Shown here one piece after another: positions 1 through 8,096 of a DNA stretch of 64,000 bases. Position 1 is the first letter of the stretch, and each line of letters opens with the position of its first letter. The stretch is taken from NCBI RefSeq assembly GCF_900187105.1, contig NZ_LT906482.1:1550001-1614000 (forward strand). Direction: 5' to 3'. The notes beneath the pieces are model-generated. The model searched no databases. It was not told where the DNA came from and saw only the letters and a program-made list of their open reading frames with translations. Position numbers and translations under genes: made by a program. Source of the DNA: Eikenella corrodens (GTDB taxonomy: Bacteria; Pseudomonadota; Gammaproteobacteria; Burkholderiales; Neisseriaceae).

Positions 1-1
1 T

Positions 2-802
2 GCTCCTGCCGCAGCACAACCTGCAGCGGTGAGCGAACAGGATTTGGGCTTGGATTTGAGCCACTTGGACGAACAGCAGCAGCTGGGCAGCACTCCCAGC
101 ACGGAAGCTGCCGCCCAGCAGGCTGCAGCCGATGATTGGAGCTGGTTGGAAGAATCCGAACAGCCCGCCGCCGCACCAGTTGCCCCGGCTGCTCCTGCTG
201 CTGCCGAACCTGTTGCTTCGGATGACGAATGGCTGGACTTTGCTGTTGAAGAGCCGGCTGCTCCGGCTCAAGCCCCTGCCCAGCCCGCGCTTGAGCCTCA
301 GGCCGCGCCGGTTGCTCCGGAAGAGTTAGATTGGGTATTGGATGAAACTCCGGTTGCCCAAACCTTCCAAGCAGAAGCCCCGGCTGCCGTTGAAGTGGCC
401 GAGCCTGCCCAGCCGGCAGTGCCGGAAATGGACAACACCATTGCCTTCGAAGCTCCGAGCTTGGAGACTGAAAGCGTAAGCAGCGTAGCTGAAGAAGCCG
501 CTGCCACTGCTGCCGCATCCAATGTGATGGATTTTGATTTGGACTTTGACAGCACACCGGCTGCCCCGGCTCAAGCCGCGCCGGTGGAAGTTAGCCAGCC
601 TGCTTCGGCCTATACTGAGCCGGTTAGCGCTGGTCCGCTGCCGAAAGAGGCGCTGGAAGCCAAATTGGAACTGGCTAAAATGTATCTGGAAATCGACGAT
701 GCTAACACTGCCCGTCAGACCCTGATGGAACTGATTAACGAATCAGAAGGCAGCAGCATTCAGGCTGAGGCACAGCAATTGTTGAACGACATCGGCCAGT
801 AA
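2..802 (+). CDS. fimV: FimV/TspA-like protein, C-terminal part (5' end outside window)
   Basis: The reading frame is open from base 2, so this is the 3' end of a longer gene; the GTG at 29 is only an internal codon. The visible part is very rich in Ala, Pro and Glu with repeated acidic motifs around Asp-Glu-Trp (low-complexity linker). It ends in a compact helical domain of about 50 residues (KLELAKMYLEIDD, then QTLMELINE and AEAQQLLNDIG) that matches the conserved C-terminal domain of FimV. FimV proteins are inner-membrane proteins with a LysM periplasmic part, involved in type IV pilus function and twitching; the neisserial relative is TspA. The LysM and membrane segments lie outside the window. 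A strong terminator follows directly. The assignment rests on the C-terminal domain and composition. Confidence 0.8.
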   Translation, partial: APAAAQPAAVSEQDLGLDLSHLDEQQQLGSTPSTEAAAQQAAADDWSWLEESEQPAAAPVAPAAPAAAEPVASDDEWLDFAVEEPAAPAQAPAQPALEPQAAPVAPEELDWVLDETPVAQTFQAEAPAAVEVAEPAQPAVPEMDNTIAFEAPSLETESVSSVAEEAAATAAASNVMDFDLDFDSTPAAPAQAAPVEVSQPASAYTEPVSAGPLPKEALEAKLELAKMYLEIDDANTARQTLMELINESEGSSIQAEAQQLLNDIGQ

Positions 803-818
803 TCCAACTAGCCACAGC

Positions 819-846
819 AACCCGGGCAGTTCCGCCCGGGTTTTTC
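819..846 (+). terminator. Rho-independent terminator of the fimV-like gene
   Basis: A perfect 7-bp GC stem (CCCGGGC at 821-827 with GCCCGGG at 834-840) has a 6-nt loop and is followed by five T. It lies 17 bases after the fimV-like stop codon and contains no uptake sequence, unlike most terminators here. Confidence 0.85.
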
Positions 847-881
847 TATACGGGCAGTTGTTTGCCAACGTTATTTCCGTT

Positions 882-920
882 TTCAGGTAGCCTTCTCAAG
901 CAATATCGTGGCTACCTGAA
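882..920. repeat. Inverted pair of Eikenella uptake sequences (eikDUS)
   Basis: TTCAGGTAGCCT at 882-893 faces GGCTACCTGAA at 910-920, forming a 13-bp stem. A second pair with one mismatch lies at 1037-1076. With the Correia-like element at 1094-1202 these fill the 803-1224 gap between the fimV-like gene and truA, where no gene is seen. Confidence 0.8.
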
Positions 921-1093
921 AAGAGTAGGCTGGCTTCGGCTCACAGTGATCAGTCAGATGGCAGGCGTAAAACTGCCGTACACAAACACTCCGCTGGCGT
1001 AAGCATGCTGACTAGCCCAGTTATACCGGTATCTGATTTTCAGGTAGCCTTTCCCAATATGCAGGTTACCTGAAAACATGGCTGCAACGAAGC

Positions 1094-1202
1094 TATAGTG
1101 AACTACAATTAAGAATGCTGCTGCCTTGGCTTGCTTTGCTGCACTATCGTTACGATCTGCGGCTCGCTACCTTGGCTCATTCTTAGGTTTTAAGCCACTA
1201 TA
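1094..1202. mobile_element. Correia-like repeat element (CREE), diverged copy
   Basis: The segment starts TATAGTG and ends CACTATA, and its outer ~24 bases form an imperfect inverted repeat (AAGAATG and CATTCTT inside). Its core CTGCGGCTCGC followed by CCTTGG resembles the core of the better-preserved copies at 15106 and 25452. Correia elements are ~105 or ~155 bp non-autonomous elements of Neisseria whose ends can carry promoters. It ends 23 bases before truA, so it could contribute a promoter or leader structure. It is more diverged than the other copies. Confidence 0.6.
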
Positions 1203-1224
1203 AAACCAATTAATTTGAAAAAAC

Positions 1225-2034
1225 ATGAATCCATCTCCCATCAAACGCCGTGCCTTATTCGTCAGTTATGACGGCAGCCGTTTTTTCGGCTGGCAGAAGC
1301 AGGCAGACGGCATTGCCACCGTGCAAAGTGCCTTGGAAGCTGCTTTGAGCGAATTGGCGCAGGAACGCATCAGCGTGGTAACGGCCGGGCGCACCGATAC
1401 CGGCGTGCACGCCACCGCGCAGGTGGTGCATTTCGATTCTGCCGCGCGGCGGCCGGATCAGGCCTGGGTGCGCGGCGTGAACGCGCTATTGCCCGAGGGC
1501 GTGGCCGTGTGGCGGGTGCAGGATGTGGCGCCGGAGTTTCATGCCCGTTTTGATGCTTGCGGGCGGCGTTATCGTTATCTGTTGCAGTCGGCGCCGGTGC
1601 GTTCGCCGCTGCTGGTGGGGCGTGCCGGGTGGACGCATTATGCCTTGGATATGGCCGCCATGCGCCAAGCTGCCGCGCTCTTGGTGGGCGAGCACGATTT
1701 TTCCAGCTTCCGCGCCGCGGAATGCCAGGCCAAATCGCCGGTGAAAACCTTGTATCGTGTGGCTTTGTGCGGTACGCCGGAATTGATGGCGGTGGATTTT
1801 CACGGCAACGCGTTTTTGCACCACATGGTGCGCAACCTGATGGGCGCACTGGTGTATGTGGGCTGCGGTAAGTTGAGTGTGGACGGTTTTGCCGGGCTGC
1901 TGGCCGCCCGCAGCCGCAAGCTCGCACCGCCCACTTTTATGCCAGACGGGTTGTATCTCACCGGCATCGACTACCCATCGCAATTCGGCGTGACCACGCC
2001 GCCGCCGCCCGCTTGGCTGTTTCCCGATTGGTGA
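1225..2034 (+). CDS. truA: tRNA pseudouridine(38-40) synthase TruA
   Basis: This 269-residue protein isomerises uridines 38-40 in the anticodon arm of tRNAs. The family signature [10 protein letters not shown] is present with the catalytic Asp at residue 58. Other family landmarks are the N-terminal [10 protein letters not shown] and the C-terminal [11 protein letters not shown] segment. Length is normal. The ATG at 1225 follows closely on a Correia-like element and has only a weak Shine-Dalgarno sequence. A glutaredoxin-like gene starts 11 bases after the stop, and trpF follows. truA next to trpF is a common arrangement in beta- and gammaproteobacteria. Confidence 0.97.
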   Translation: MNPSPIKRRALFVSYDGSRFFGWQKQADGIATVQSALEAALSELAQERISVVTAGRTDTGVHATAQVVHFDSAARRPDQAWVRGVNALLPEGVAVWRVQDVAPEFHARFDACGRRYRYLLQSAPVRSPLLVGRAGWTHYALDMAAMRQAAALLVGEHDFSSFRAAECQAKSPVKTLYRVALCGTPELMAVDFHGNAFLHHMVRNLMGALVYVGCGKLSVDGFAGLLAARSRKLAPPTFMPDGLYLTGIDYPSQFGVTTPPPPAWLFPDW

Positions 2035-2044
2035 GGAGAATCAG

Positions 2045-2290
2045 ATGGTTTTAACTTTAATGTTTCGTGAGTATTGCAGCCTGTGCCACCAGATGCGTGC
2101 CGCCCTGCAGCCGTATCAGGCAGAGTATGGTTTTGAACTGCAGATATTTGATGTAGATGAAGATCCGGAGCTGGAAGCGCGGTATAACGAGCTTGTTCCG
2201 GTGTTGCTGCATGAAGGCGAGGAAATCTGCCATTGGCATTTGGATGAGGCCAAATTGCTGGCGGTGCTGCAAAATGCCAAGGCTACCTGA
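2045..2290 (+). CDS. Glutaredoxin-like protein (DUF836 type)
   Basis: This is an 81-residue thioredoxin-fold protein. A short beta strand is followed by the redox motif CSLC (residues 12-15) at the start of a helix, then QIFDVDEDPELEARYNELVPVLL, which matches the strand-helix-cis-Pro pattern of small glutaredoxin-like proteins (PF05768). A role in thiol-disulfide exchange is inferred; the substrate is unknown. The Shine-Dalgarno GAGGAG sits 6-7 bases before the ATG, and the gene lies 10 bases after truA, so both are probably cotranscribed. The last codons (Lys-Ala-Thr-stop) lie inside an AGGCTACCTGAA uptake sequence, so the C-terminus and stop codon are supplied by the repeat. Confidence 0.8.
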   Translation: MVLTLMFREYCSLCHQMRAALQPYQAEYGFELQIFDVDEDPELEARYNELVPVLLHEGEEICHWHLDEAKLLAVLQNAKAT

Positions 2291-2380
2291 AAAATATAAG
2301 TCTCAATAAAATTATTGAGTTGATTCCTGATAAGAGGCTACCTGAAAAATATTGCCCACCTATAGCTGAAAGGAAATCCG

Positions 2381-2992
2381 ATGCCTAAAATCAAAATCTG
2401 CGGCCTCACCCGGCCGCGAGACGCGCAGGCCGCTGCCGAATTGGGTGCGGATGCGGTCGGCTTGGTGTTTTATGCCAAAAGCAAACGTTGCGTAGATGCT
2501 GCGCAGGCCGCTGAAATTGTTGCCACACTGCCGCCGGAGGTGGCTAAAGTGGCGCTGTTTGTGAACGAATCGGCCGAGCAGATTCGCCGGATTCTGGGCG
2601 CAGTGCCGATTGATGTTTTGCAGTTCCACGGCGACGAAGCGCCCGAATTTTGCCGCCAGTTTGGCAAGCCCTATTGGAAAGCCGTGCGGGTGCAGTCGGC
2701 GCAGGATATTGCCGAGGCGGCCGAGCGCTATGCCGATGCCGCCGCCCTGTTGCTGGATGCGCATATTGAAGGCCAATACGGCGGCACGGGGCAGGTGTTC
2801 GATTGGCGCTTGTTGCCCGCAACCATGCCGCTGCCGTGGATTTTGTCGGGCGGGCTGAACCCGGGCAATGTAGCCGCTGCCGTGCGGCAAACCGGTGCGG
2901 CTTGGGTGGATGTGTCCAGCGGGGTGGAGCAGGCACCCGGCATCAAGAGCCGCGACTTGATGGCAGACTTTATCCGGCAGGCGCGTGGGTAG
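2381..2992 (+). CDS. trpF: Phosphoribosylanthranilate isomerase TrpF
   Basis: This 203-residue (beta/alpha)8 enzyme of tryptophan synthesis converts N-(5'-phosphoribosyl)anthranilate to the carboxyphenylamino-deoxyribulose phosphate. The catalytic pair is visible: Cys7 in the opening KICGLT motif and Asp126 in LLLDAH. The phosphate-binding segment GGTG and the C-terminal SGGLNPGNV and DVSSGVE motifs are intact. A Shine-Dalgarno (AAGGAAA) precedes the ATG. Two single eikDUS copies lie in the 90-base gap after the glutaredoxin-like gene, and an eikDUS hairpin terminator follows. No other trp gene is in the window. Confidence 0.97.
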   Translation: MPKIKICGLTRPRDAQAAAELGADAVGLVFYAKSKRCVDAAQAAEIVATLPPEVAKVALFVNESAEQIRRILGAVPIDVLQFHGDEAPEFCRQFGKPYWKAVRVQSAQDIAEAAERYADAAALLLDAHIEGQYGGTGQVFDWRLLPATMPLPWILSGGLNPGNVAAAVRQTGAAWVDVSSGVEQAPGIKSRDLMADFIRQARG

Positions 2993-3009
2993 ATTGGCCG
3001 TAAAAAAGA

Positions 3010-3048
3010 AGGCTACCTGAAAACTTCAGTTTTGTTTTCAGGTAGCCT
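3010..3048 (+). terminator. eikDUS inverted pair, terminator of trpF
   Basis: AGGCTACCTGAA (3010-3021) and TTCAGGTAGCCT (3037-3048) form a long stem followed by T-rich sequence, 18 bases after the trpF stop. Confidence 0.8.
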
Positions 3049-3126
3049 TTTCTATGCAAGCCTGCTTCAAGCATTCAATCAAACGCTGATAGGGCAATAC
3101 TGCCGTTTAGTTTCACCATCTTATGT

Positions 3127-3160
3127 TTCAGGTAGCCTCTCGCGTTACAGGCTACCTGAA
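3127..3160. repeat. eikDUS inverted pair
   Basis: TTCAGGTAGCCT (3127-3138) and AGGCTACCTGAA (3149-3160) are separated by 10 bases, in the convergent gap between trpF and the FAD oxidoreductase gene. Confidence 0.8.
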
Positions 3161-3205
3161 ATGTTGTAGGGGCAGTTGTTATATCTGTTTGTGAGCATAT
3201 CGAAA

Positions 3206-3243
3206 AGGCTAGCTGAAACCGTCAAACGGGGTTCAGTTAGCCT
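3206..3243 (-). terminator. Variant-DUS hairpin, terminator of the FAD oxidoreductase gene
   Basis: AGGCTAGCTGAA (3206-3217) and TTCAGTTAGCCT (3232-3243) form a fully paired stem that includes one G.U pair. Both arms deviate from eikDUS, so pairing is kept while the uptake signal is degraded. It lies just after the stop codon of the minus-strand gene. Confidence 0.7.
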
Positions 3244-3247
3244 TTGG

Positions 3248-4888
3248 TTATGTTCGGGCTGAGGGATGCAGGATTTTCTTAGCGGCTTCCACGCCCCAGT
3301 AAACGGCTTCCTCCATCACGGAGTAGCTGCTCAGGTCGCTGTGGGCGAAGGTGAGGCGGGAGTGGTGCTGGCGCAGTTGGAGTAGGGTTGGTTGGGTGAG
3401 GTAGCCGGGGGCGGGGGAGCTCATGCCGTGGCCGCGGATGCTGATGTCTACGGAGGCGACCTGGTGCCAGAAGCTTGGGCCGTAGGCTTGGATGAGGTCT
3501 TGGGCGGCGTGGGCGAGCAGCTCTTCTTCGCCCGCTTTAAGCAGCCAGCGGCGGATGTTTTGCGGGCTGTCGTGGTTGAGGGCGGTGTAGGCTGTAAAGA
3601 TGGTGTGTTCGGGTTTGGCGGTGCGGATGAGCTGGTTGGTGGATACAACGTAGCCGAGGCCTTGCGTGCCGTGCACTACGTTGTCCCACGCCAATTCGCT
3701 GCGCTGTGCTTCGCGGGGGAAGCCGTTGAGCACGAAATTGCTCACCAGCCAGGGGGCGTAGGCAGGCAGGTTGAGCGAGAAGCCGTAGTGTTGGGGCTGG
3801 GCGATGATGCGGGCGGCCATCATCAGAGGCATGGCGCAGATAACGTTTTGGGCGCGGATGAGGGCGGTGTGGCCGCTTTGGTTGTGGCGCAGGATAACGG
3901 CGACGTCTTCATCGGTTTCGCTAATTTGCAGGGCGGAGGCGTTGATGGCGGTGGGCTGGGCAAAGGTGAGTTCGGTGGTTTCAGGTAGCCTGTCGATATT
4001 TTGCAGGCGGATATGGCGGCGGATGGCTTCGGAAAGGTGGGCGAGGCCTTCGGGCCAGGTGAGCACGGCTTCGTTGGTGTGGCCGCGGGCGGCGAAGTAG
4101 TGCAGGCCGGCGAAGGCGGATACTTGGGCGATGCCTTGGCCGTAGTCGTCGCGGCAGCAGTAGTCGAGATACCAGAGCAGGCTGGGGGAGCGGTAGTTTT
4201 CTTTTTCGAGCCAGGCGGCGAAGGTGGTTTGGTCGAGGCGGCGCCATTCTTCGTCGGCGGAGGAATGGGCAATGGGGATGGCGAAGATTTTGCGCCCGTC
4301 GCGGCCGTGGGCGCGGCGCAGGGTTTCGATGAGGGCGTGGAAGCGGCGGCTGTCGGCATCTTCTTGCGGCAGCAGGGAATCTTGCCAGCGGTTTTGGTAA
4401 TACAGGCGCTCGGCGGGGGCATAAACCAAATCGGTTTCGCGATACAGGGGCTCGGGCCGGTCGATGCCGTCGAGCAGGATGCCGAGGTCGGATAAGAGTT
4501 GGCGCACATACACGCTTTCCTGTGAGGGCAGGGCTAAATAGTGTGCGCCGGAGGGGGCGGAGAGGCTACCTGAAACATAGGCGGCATTGTTGCCATTGCG
4601 CTCGATGCCTTCGGCGAGAAGAAAGTTGCGTTGGCCGTGTTTGGCCAGGTGCCAGGCGGCGGAGAGGGCGGCAGCGCCGCTGCCGAGGATGAGGGTGTGG
4701 CAGCGGTGTTCGGATTGGGGAGTAAGGGAAACTTGGCCGTTGCGCAGCTCGTGGCCGAAAGGCAGGCCGATGCGGTGAATGCGCACGGGAGGCAGGCGGT
4801 GGAGGTATTGATGGCCTAGGCGGGAGGCGGCGGCTGCGGCGGTGAGGGCGGCGGCACTGCCGAGCAGTTGGCGGCGGGTGAGTTTCAT
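3248..4888 (-). CDS. Tat-exported FAD-dependent amine-oxidase-like oxidoreductase
   Basis: The N-terminus has a twin-arginine signal (TRRQLLG followed by an Ala-rich hydrophobic stretch), which predicts export of a folded, cofactor-loaded protein. A dinucleotide-binding motif follows at about residue 68 (LILGSGAAALSAAWHLA, then an acidic residue in LLAEG), typical of NAD(P)-binding-8/amine oxidase flavoproteins. The C-terminal FAD-contact motif (AHSDLSSYSVMEEAVYWGVEAA) is of the monoamine-oxidase type. Length is 546 residues. The substrate cannot be told from the sequence. It is a single-gene unit flanked by uptake-sequence hairpins. Two internal eikDUS copies (near 3980 and 4563) encode Arg-Leu-Pro-Glu and Ser-Gly-Ser-Leu. 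The fold assignment is firm; the reaction is unknown. Confidence 0.8.
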   Translation of the reverse strand: MKLTRRQLLGSAAALTAAAAASRLGHQYLHRLPPVRIHRIGLPFGHELRNGQVSLTPQSEHRCHTLILGSGAAALSAAWHLAKHGQRNFLLAEGIERNGNNAAYVSGSLSAPSGAHYLALPSQESVYVRQLLSDLGILLDGIDRPEPLYRETDLVYAPAERLYYQNRWQDSLLPQEDADSRRFHALIETLRRAHGRDGRKIFAIPIAHSSADEEWRRLDQTTFAAWLEKENYRSPSLLWYLDYCCRDDYGQGIAQVSAFAGLHYFAARGHTNEAVLTWPEGLAHLSEAIRRHIRLQNIDRLPETTELTFAQPTAINASALQISETDEDVAVILRHNQSGHTALIRAQNVICAMPLMMAARIIAQPQHYGFSLNLPAYAPWLVSNFVLNGFPREAQRSELAWDNVVHGTQGLGYVVSTNQLIRTAKPEHTIFTAYTALNHDSPQNIRRWLLKAGEEELLAHAAQDLIQAYGPSFWHQVASVDISIRGHGMSSPAPGYLTQPTLLQLRQHHSRLTFAHSDLSSYSVMEEAVYWGVEAAKKILHPSART

Positions 4889-4948
4889 GTTTCAGGTAGC
4901 CTTGAGGGGTAGGCTGGTGGCGGGCAGAAGTCTAATGGTTTATATGTT

Positions 4949-4983
4949 TTCAGGTAGCCTCTATGAATAAAAGGCTACCTGAA
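4949..4983 (-). terminator. eikDUS inverted pair, terminator of the dedA gene
   Basis: TTCAGGTAGCCT (4949-4960) and AGGCTACCTGAA (4972-4983) are separated by 11 bases, 20 bases beyond the dedA-family stop on the minus strand. Another single eikDUS lies near 4891, just upstream of the FAD oxidoreductase start. Confidence 0.75.
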
Positions 4984-5003
4984 AACAAGATTGCGGTGCA
5001 GCC

Positions 5004-5684
5004 TTATTCGGCAGATTGATTTTGCTGTTTGCTGCGTTCGGCCTGCCGTTTTTGGCGCATTTCCTGCAGTTTGGCGTGGAAAAATTGGCTGCGGCGGCGT
5101 TTGCGCTGCCAGAAGGAGAACAGCACCAGTGCGCCGATGCCGATAAGCACATAAAGGATGTGCTGGAACTGGTGGGCTTTCATGAGCAGCCAGTCTTTGT
5201 TCGCGGCGCCGTAGTGGCCGAGATACACCCAGGCGGGCACGGAAATCAGGGAGGCGAGGCCGTCCATAATCAGCCAGCGCCAAAACGAGATTCGGCCGCT
5301 CATCCCGGCGGTGATGAAAATGGGGGTGCGCAGGCCGGGCAGGAAACGGGCCACGAATAATACCCAGCTGCCGTGTTTGTCAAACTTTTCCTGCACTTGC
5401 AGGTAACGTTGCGGCGGCATCAGGCGTTTGACGAAGCGGGCTTTGAGGATGCGGTCGCCGTAGAAGTGGCCGAGCAGGAACATCATGCCGTCGCCGGTGA
5501 GCACGCCGATCATGCCCACCACCACCATGATGTGCGCGTTGCTGTGGCCGAGGCCGGAAATCACGCCGCCGGCAATCAGGGTGATGTCTTCGGGAATGGG
5601 AATGCCGAAACCGCAGGCAACCAACACCACGAATACGGCGGCATAGCCGTATTGGGTGAACAGGGCTTCTAGAATGTCCAGCAT
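5004..5684 (-). CDS. DedA family inner-membrane protein
   Basis: This 226-residue polytopic membrane protein has the DedA/SNARE-associated (PF09335) layout: an N-terminal hydrophobic segment, the re-entrant region with IPIPEDITLIAGG, the conserved FVARFLPGLRTP motif in mid-protein, and two C-terminal membrane helices. The tail is very basic and Gln/Arg-rich. DedA proteins are lipid flippase-like transporters (for example of undecaprenyl phosphate or phosphatidylethanolamine) needed for membrane homeostasis. The acidic and Arg residues important in family members are present. It follows glmM by 27 bases on the same strand, so cotranscription with a peptidoglycan precursor gene is likely. Confidence 0.88.
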   Translation of the reverse strand: MLDILEALFTQYGYAAVFVVLVACGFGIPIPEDITLIAGGVISGLGHSNAHIMVVVGMIGVLTGDGMMFLLGHFYGDRILKARFVKRLMPPQRYLQVQEKFDKHGSWVLFVARFLPGLRTPIFITAGMSGRISFWRWLIMDGLASLISVPAWVYLGHYGAANKDWLLMKAHQFQHILYVLIGIGALVLFSFWQRKRRRSQFFHAKLQEMRQKRQAERSKQQNQSAE

Positions 5685-5711
5685 GGTTGTGGGTGTTCCT
5701 GTGAGTTGCTG

Positions 5712-7043
5712 TTATTTTTGACGGATGCTGTCGGCAATGCGTTCGGCGCAGCGTTGCGCAAGCTTGGTGTCGCGTGCTTCCACCATCACGCGCACCACGG
5801 GCTCGGTGCCGGAGGCGCGCAATACCACGCGGCCGTGCCCGGCCAATTCGGCTTCCACGGCCTGCAGCTCGGCGGCGGAGGCAGTTTGCCAATCCTGCCC
5901 TTTGCTGATGCGCACGTTAATCATGGTTTGCGGGAAGGGTAGCCAATCTACAGCGGCGGCCAAATCCTGATCCAGCGTTTGCAGCGCGGCCAGCACTTGC
6001 AGTGCGGCAATGGTACCGTCGCCGGTGTTGTGTTTGTCGAGGCAGAGAATGTGGCCGCTGGCTTCGCCGCCCAGCTGCCAGCCGTGTTGGTGCAGCTGTT
6101 CCAGCACATAGCGGTCGCCCACTTTGGCGCGGCAGAATTCGATCTTGAGCTGCGCCAAGGCCAACTCCATCGCCATATTGGTCATCACCGTGCCGACTAC
6201 GCCGCCAACCAGCGAACCGGCTTTATGGCGGGCGCGGGCAATCACATAAATCAGCGAATCGCCGTCGTACACTTTGCCTTGTTTGTCCACCATCATCAGG
6301 CGGTCGCCGTCGCCATCGAGCGCAATGCCGTAGTCGGCTTCGTTTTGCAGCACGGCGGCTTGCAGGGTTTTGGTGTAGGTGGCGCCGCATTTATGGTTGA
6401 TATTAAAACCGTTGGGTTGATTGCCGATTTCGATCACGTCTGCCCCCAGCTCGTGGAACACTTTGGGCGCCACGTGATAACCGGCGCCGTTGGCGGTGTC
6501 CACCACCAGCTTCAGCCCGCGTAAATCCATATTGGCAGGGAAGGTGGATTTGCAAAATTCGATGTAGCGGTCGTCTGCACCGCTCACACGTTTGGCACGG
6601 CCGAGGTGGTCGGAGGAAACGGTGTGCATTTCCTGCTCCAGCTGCTGCTCGATTTCCTGCTCGATTTCATCAGACAGCTTCATGCCGTCTTCAGTGAAGA
6701 ATTTGATGCCGTTATCGGCATAGTGGTTGTGGGAGGCGGAAATCATCACGCCGGCAGAGAGGCGCAGCGCGCGGGTCAGATAGGCCACGCCGGGGGTGGG
6801 CAGCGGGCCGGTTTGGATAACATTCACGCCGGCAGCGGTGAAACCGGCTACCAGCGCGGTTTCCAGCATATAGCCGGAGATGCGGGTGTCTTTGCCGATG
6901 AGCACGGTGGGTTTGATTTCATCGTCGTGCTGGGTCAGCACTTGGCCGGCGGCATAGGCCAGCTTCAATACGAAATCGGGCGTAATCGGAAATTTGCCCA
7001 CTTCGCCGCGCACACCGTCCGTGCCGAAATATTTTTTTGCCAT
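5712..7043 (-). CDS. glmM: Phosphoglucosamine mutase GlmM
   Basis: This 443-residue enzyme interconverts glucosamine-6-phosphate and glucosamine-1-phosphate, feeding UDP-GlcNAc synthesis. The N-terminal YFGTDGVRG motif, the phosphoserine loop SASHN (Ser104 expected to be phosphorylated), the metal-binding DGDGD loop and the C-terminal [12 protein letters not shown] phosphate-binding motif are all present. In the catalytic loop the residue after Ser-His-Asn is His (SASHNH) where most family members have Pro. The frame is intact and length is normal. The start ATG at 7043 gives the expected [10 protein letters not shown] start. The dedA gene follows downstream. Confidence 0.97.
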   Translation of the reverse strand: MAKKYFGTDGVRGEVGKFPITPDFVLKLAYAAGQVLTQHDDEIKPTVLIGKDTRISGYMLETALVAGFTAAGVNVIQTGPLPTPGVAYLTRALRLSAGVMISASHNHYADNGIKFFTEDGMKLSDEIEQEIEQQLEQEMHTVSSDHLGRAKRVSGADDRYIEFCKSTFPANMDLRGLKLVVDTANGAGYHVAPKVFHELGADVIEIGNQPNGFNINHKCGATYTKTLQAAVLQNEADYGIALDGDGDRLMMVDKQGKVYDGDSLIYVIARARHKAGSLVGGVVGTVMTNMAMELALAQLKIEFCRAKVGDRYVLEQLHQHGWQLGGEASGHILCLDKHNTGDGTIAALQVLAALQTLDQDLAAAVDWLPFPQTMINVRISKGQDWQTASAAELQAVEAELAGHGRVVLRASGTEPVVRVMVEARDTKLAQRCAERIADSIRQK

Positions 7044-7439
7044 CGTGAAATCCTTTGTAGTAGCTGCTTGCAGGCCGAATGAGCGAATTGTAAAGCAGCA
7101 CTCCTTCTTATGCCAGCATTGCGGCGGTTAAATCGGGCAAACCTACGACGCAAAAGGCATTTGAATGGCGGCAATCAGTAGGCGGCAAAGCATTCGGCAA
7201 TGAAGTTTATACCCAGCCCAAAGGCTACCTGAAAAATTTGAGCGGCGCAGAAACTCGCGCTACATTTTGATTCGTTGAAGTTTTGCTTTCAGGTAGCCTT
7301 TGCCTGAATGGTGCATGTGTTACAGCGAAGCAGGCTAAGGTGGGATTATTGCCCGTTTAGAACGGCTATATATAGATTATGCCAGCGATGGCCGCTATAA
7401 TCAGACCTTTCAAACCGTTCAAGCACAGAAGGAAAAAAC
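7044..7439. other. Divergent intergenic region between glmM and ppa
   Basis: About 400 bases separate the two divergently transcribed genes. It holds single eikDUS copies at 7222-7233 (forward) and 7288-7299 (reverse), 54 bases apart, which could fold together. Promoter-like sequence for ppa lies at the right end. No convincing gene is seen. Confidence 0.6.
7349..7401 (+). promoter_or_regulatory. Probable promoter region of ppa
   Basis: Two sigma-70-like candidates are visible: TTGCCC (7349-7354), a 16-base spacer and TATAGA (7371-7376); and a perfect -10 TATAAT at 7396-7401 with a weak -35. The second would give a leader of roughly 30 bases before the ATG at 7440. A Shine-Dalgarno AAGGAA lies at about 7429. 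This is prediction from consensus only. Confidence 0.45.
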
Positions 7440-7970
7440 ATGGCAGACTTCAATAAAATTCTCGACGCCGGCGATGTAGACGGCGGCATCATCAATGTAG
7501 TGGTGGAAATTCCGCAAGGTTCCAACCAGAAAATCGAATGGGACCGCAAAATCGGCGCAATGAAACTCGACCGTATCGAGCCGCAGATTTTCGCTAAACC
7601 CACCAACTACGGCTTCATCCCGCAAACCCTCGATGAAGACGGCGACGAACTCGACGCCCTGATTATTACCGATCTGCCGCTGCCCACCGGCATCTACATG
7701 GAAGCTAGAGTGATTGGTGTGATGAAATTTGTAGATGACGGCGAAGTGGACGACAAAGTAGTGGTAGTGCCTGCCGACGACCGCCACAACGGCAATGCCA
7801 TCAAGACCTTGGCCGATTTGCCGCCGCAGCTGATCAAGCAAATCGAATTCCACTTCAACCACTACAAAGACCTGAAAAAACCCGGCAGCACCAAAGTTGG
7901 CCACTGGGGCGACATTGAAGAAGCCAAAGCCGTTATCCGCGAATCACAAGCTCGTTGGAAAGCACAATAA
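7440..7970 (+). CDS. ppa: Inorganic pyrophosphatase (family I)
   Basis: This 176-residue cytoplasmic enzyme hydrolyses pyrophosphate to two phosphates, pulling biosynthetic reactions forward. The family I signature with metal-binding Asp residues (DEDGDELDALI) is present. So are the substrate-contact segments KIEWDRK, FIPQTL, the VVVVPADDRHN region and the C-terminal HYKDLK and KVGHWGD motifs. Length is that of the hexameric bacterial form. It is a monocistronic unit with its own promoter and a strong terminator shared with the convergent lipase-like gene. Confidence 0.98.
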   Translation: MADFNKILDAGDVDGGIINVVVEIPQGSNQKIEWDRKIGAMKLDRIEPQIFAKPTNYGFIPQTLDEDGDELDALIITDLPLPTGIYMEARVIGVMKFVDDGEVDDKVVVVPADDRHNGNAIKTLADLPPQLIKQIEFHFNHYKDLKKPGSTKVGHWGDIEEAKAVIRESQARWKAQ

Positions 7971-7994
7971 CCTTGTGCTAGTGGTTGGCTGAAA

Positions 7995-8065
7995 AGGCTA
8001 CCTGAAAAGTAGAAACCCGTTGTTCTGGATAAGAGAACAGCGGGTTTTGGTTTTTCAGGTAGCCT
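7995..8065. terminator. Nested terminator between ppa and the convergent hydrolase gene
   Basis: Two hairpins are nested. The outer one is an eikDUS pair (7995-8006 and 8054-8065). The inner one pairs AAACCCGTTGTTCT with AGAACAGCGGGTTT (about 8012-8047) with a single G.U pair and is followed by T-rich sequence. This can terminate transcription from both directions. Confidence 0.8.
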
Positions 8066-8096
8066 GATTAGGTTGTGTGGTGTGGCTGGTGGTGGT

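Noticed and set aside
880-922. The many short inverted repeats as a CRISPR array
   Set aside because: They are uptake-sequence pairs in intergenic hairpins with no regular spacer length and no cas genes nearby.
3392-3988. Long plus-strand frames opposite the FAD oxidoreductase and similar long antisense frames opposite tig, dnaE and the M48 gene
   Set aside because: They are shadows produced by the high GC third positions of the real genes and encode low-complexity Gly/Ala/Val-rich sequence.
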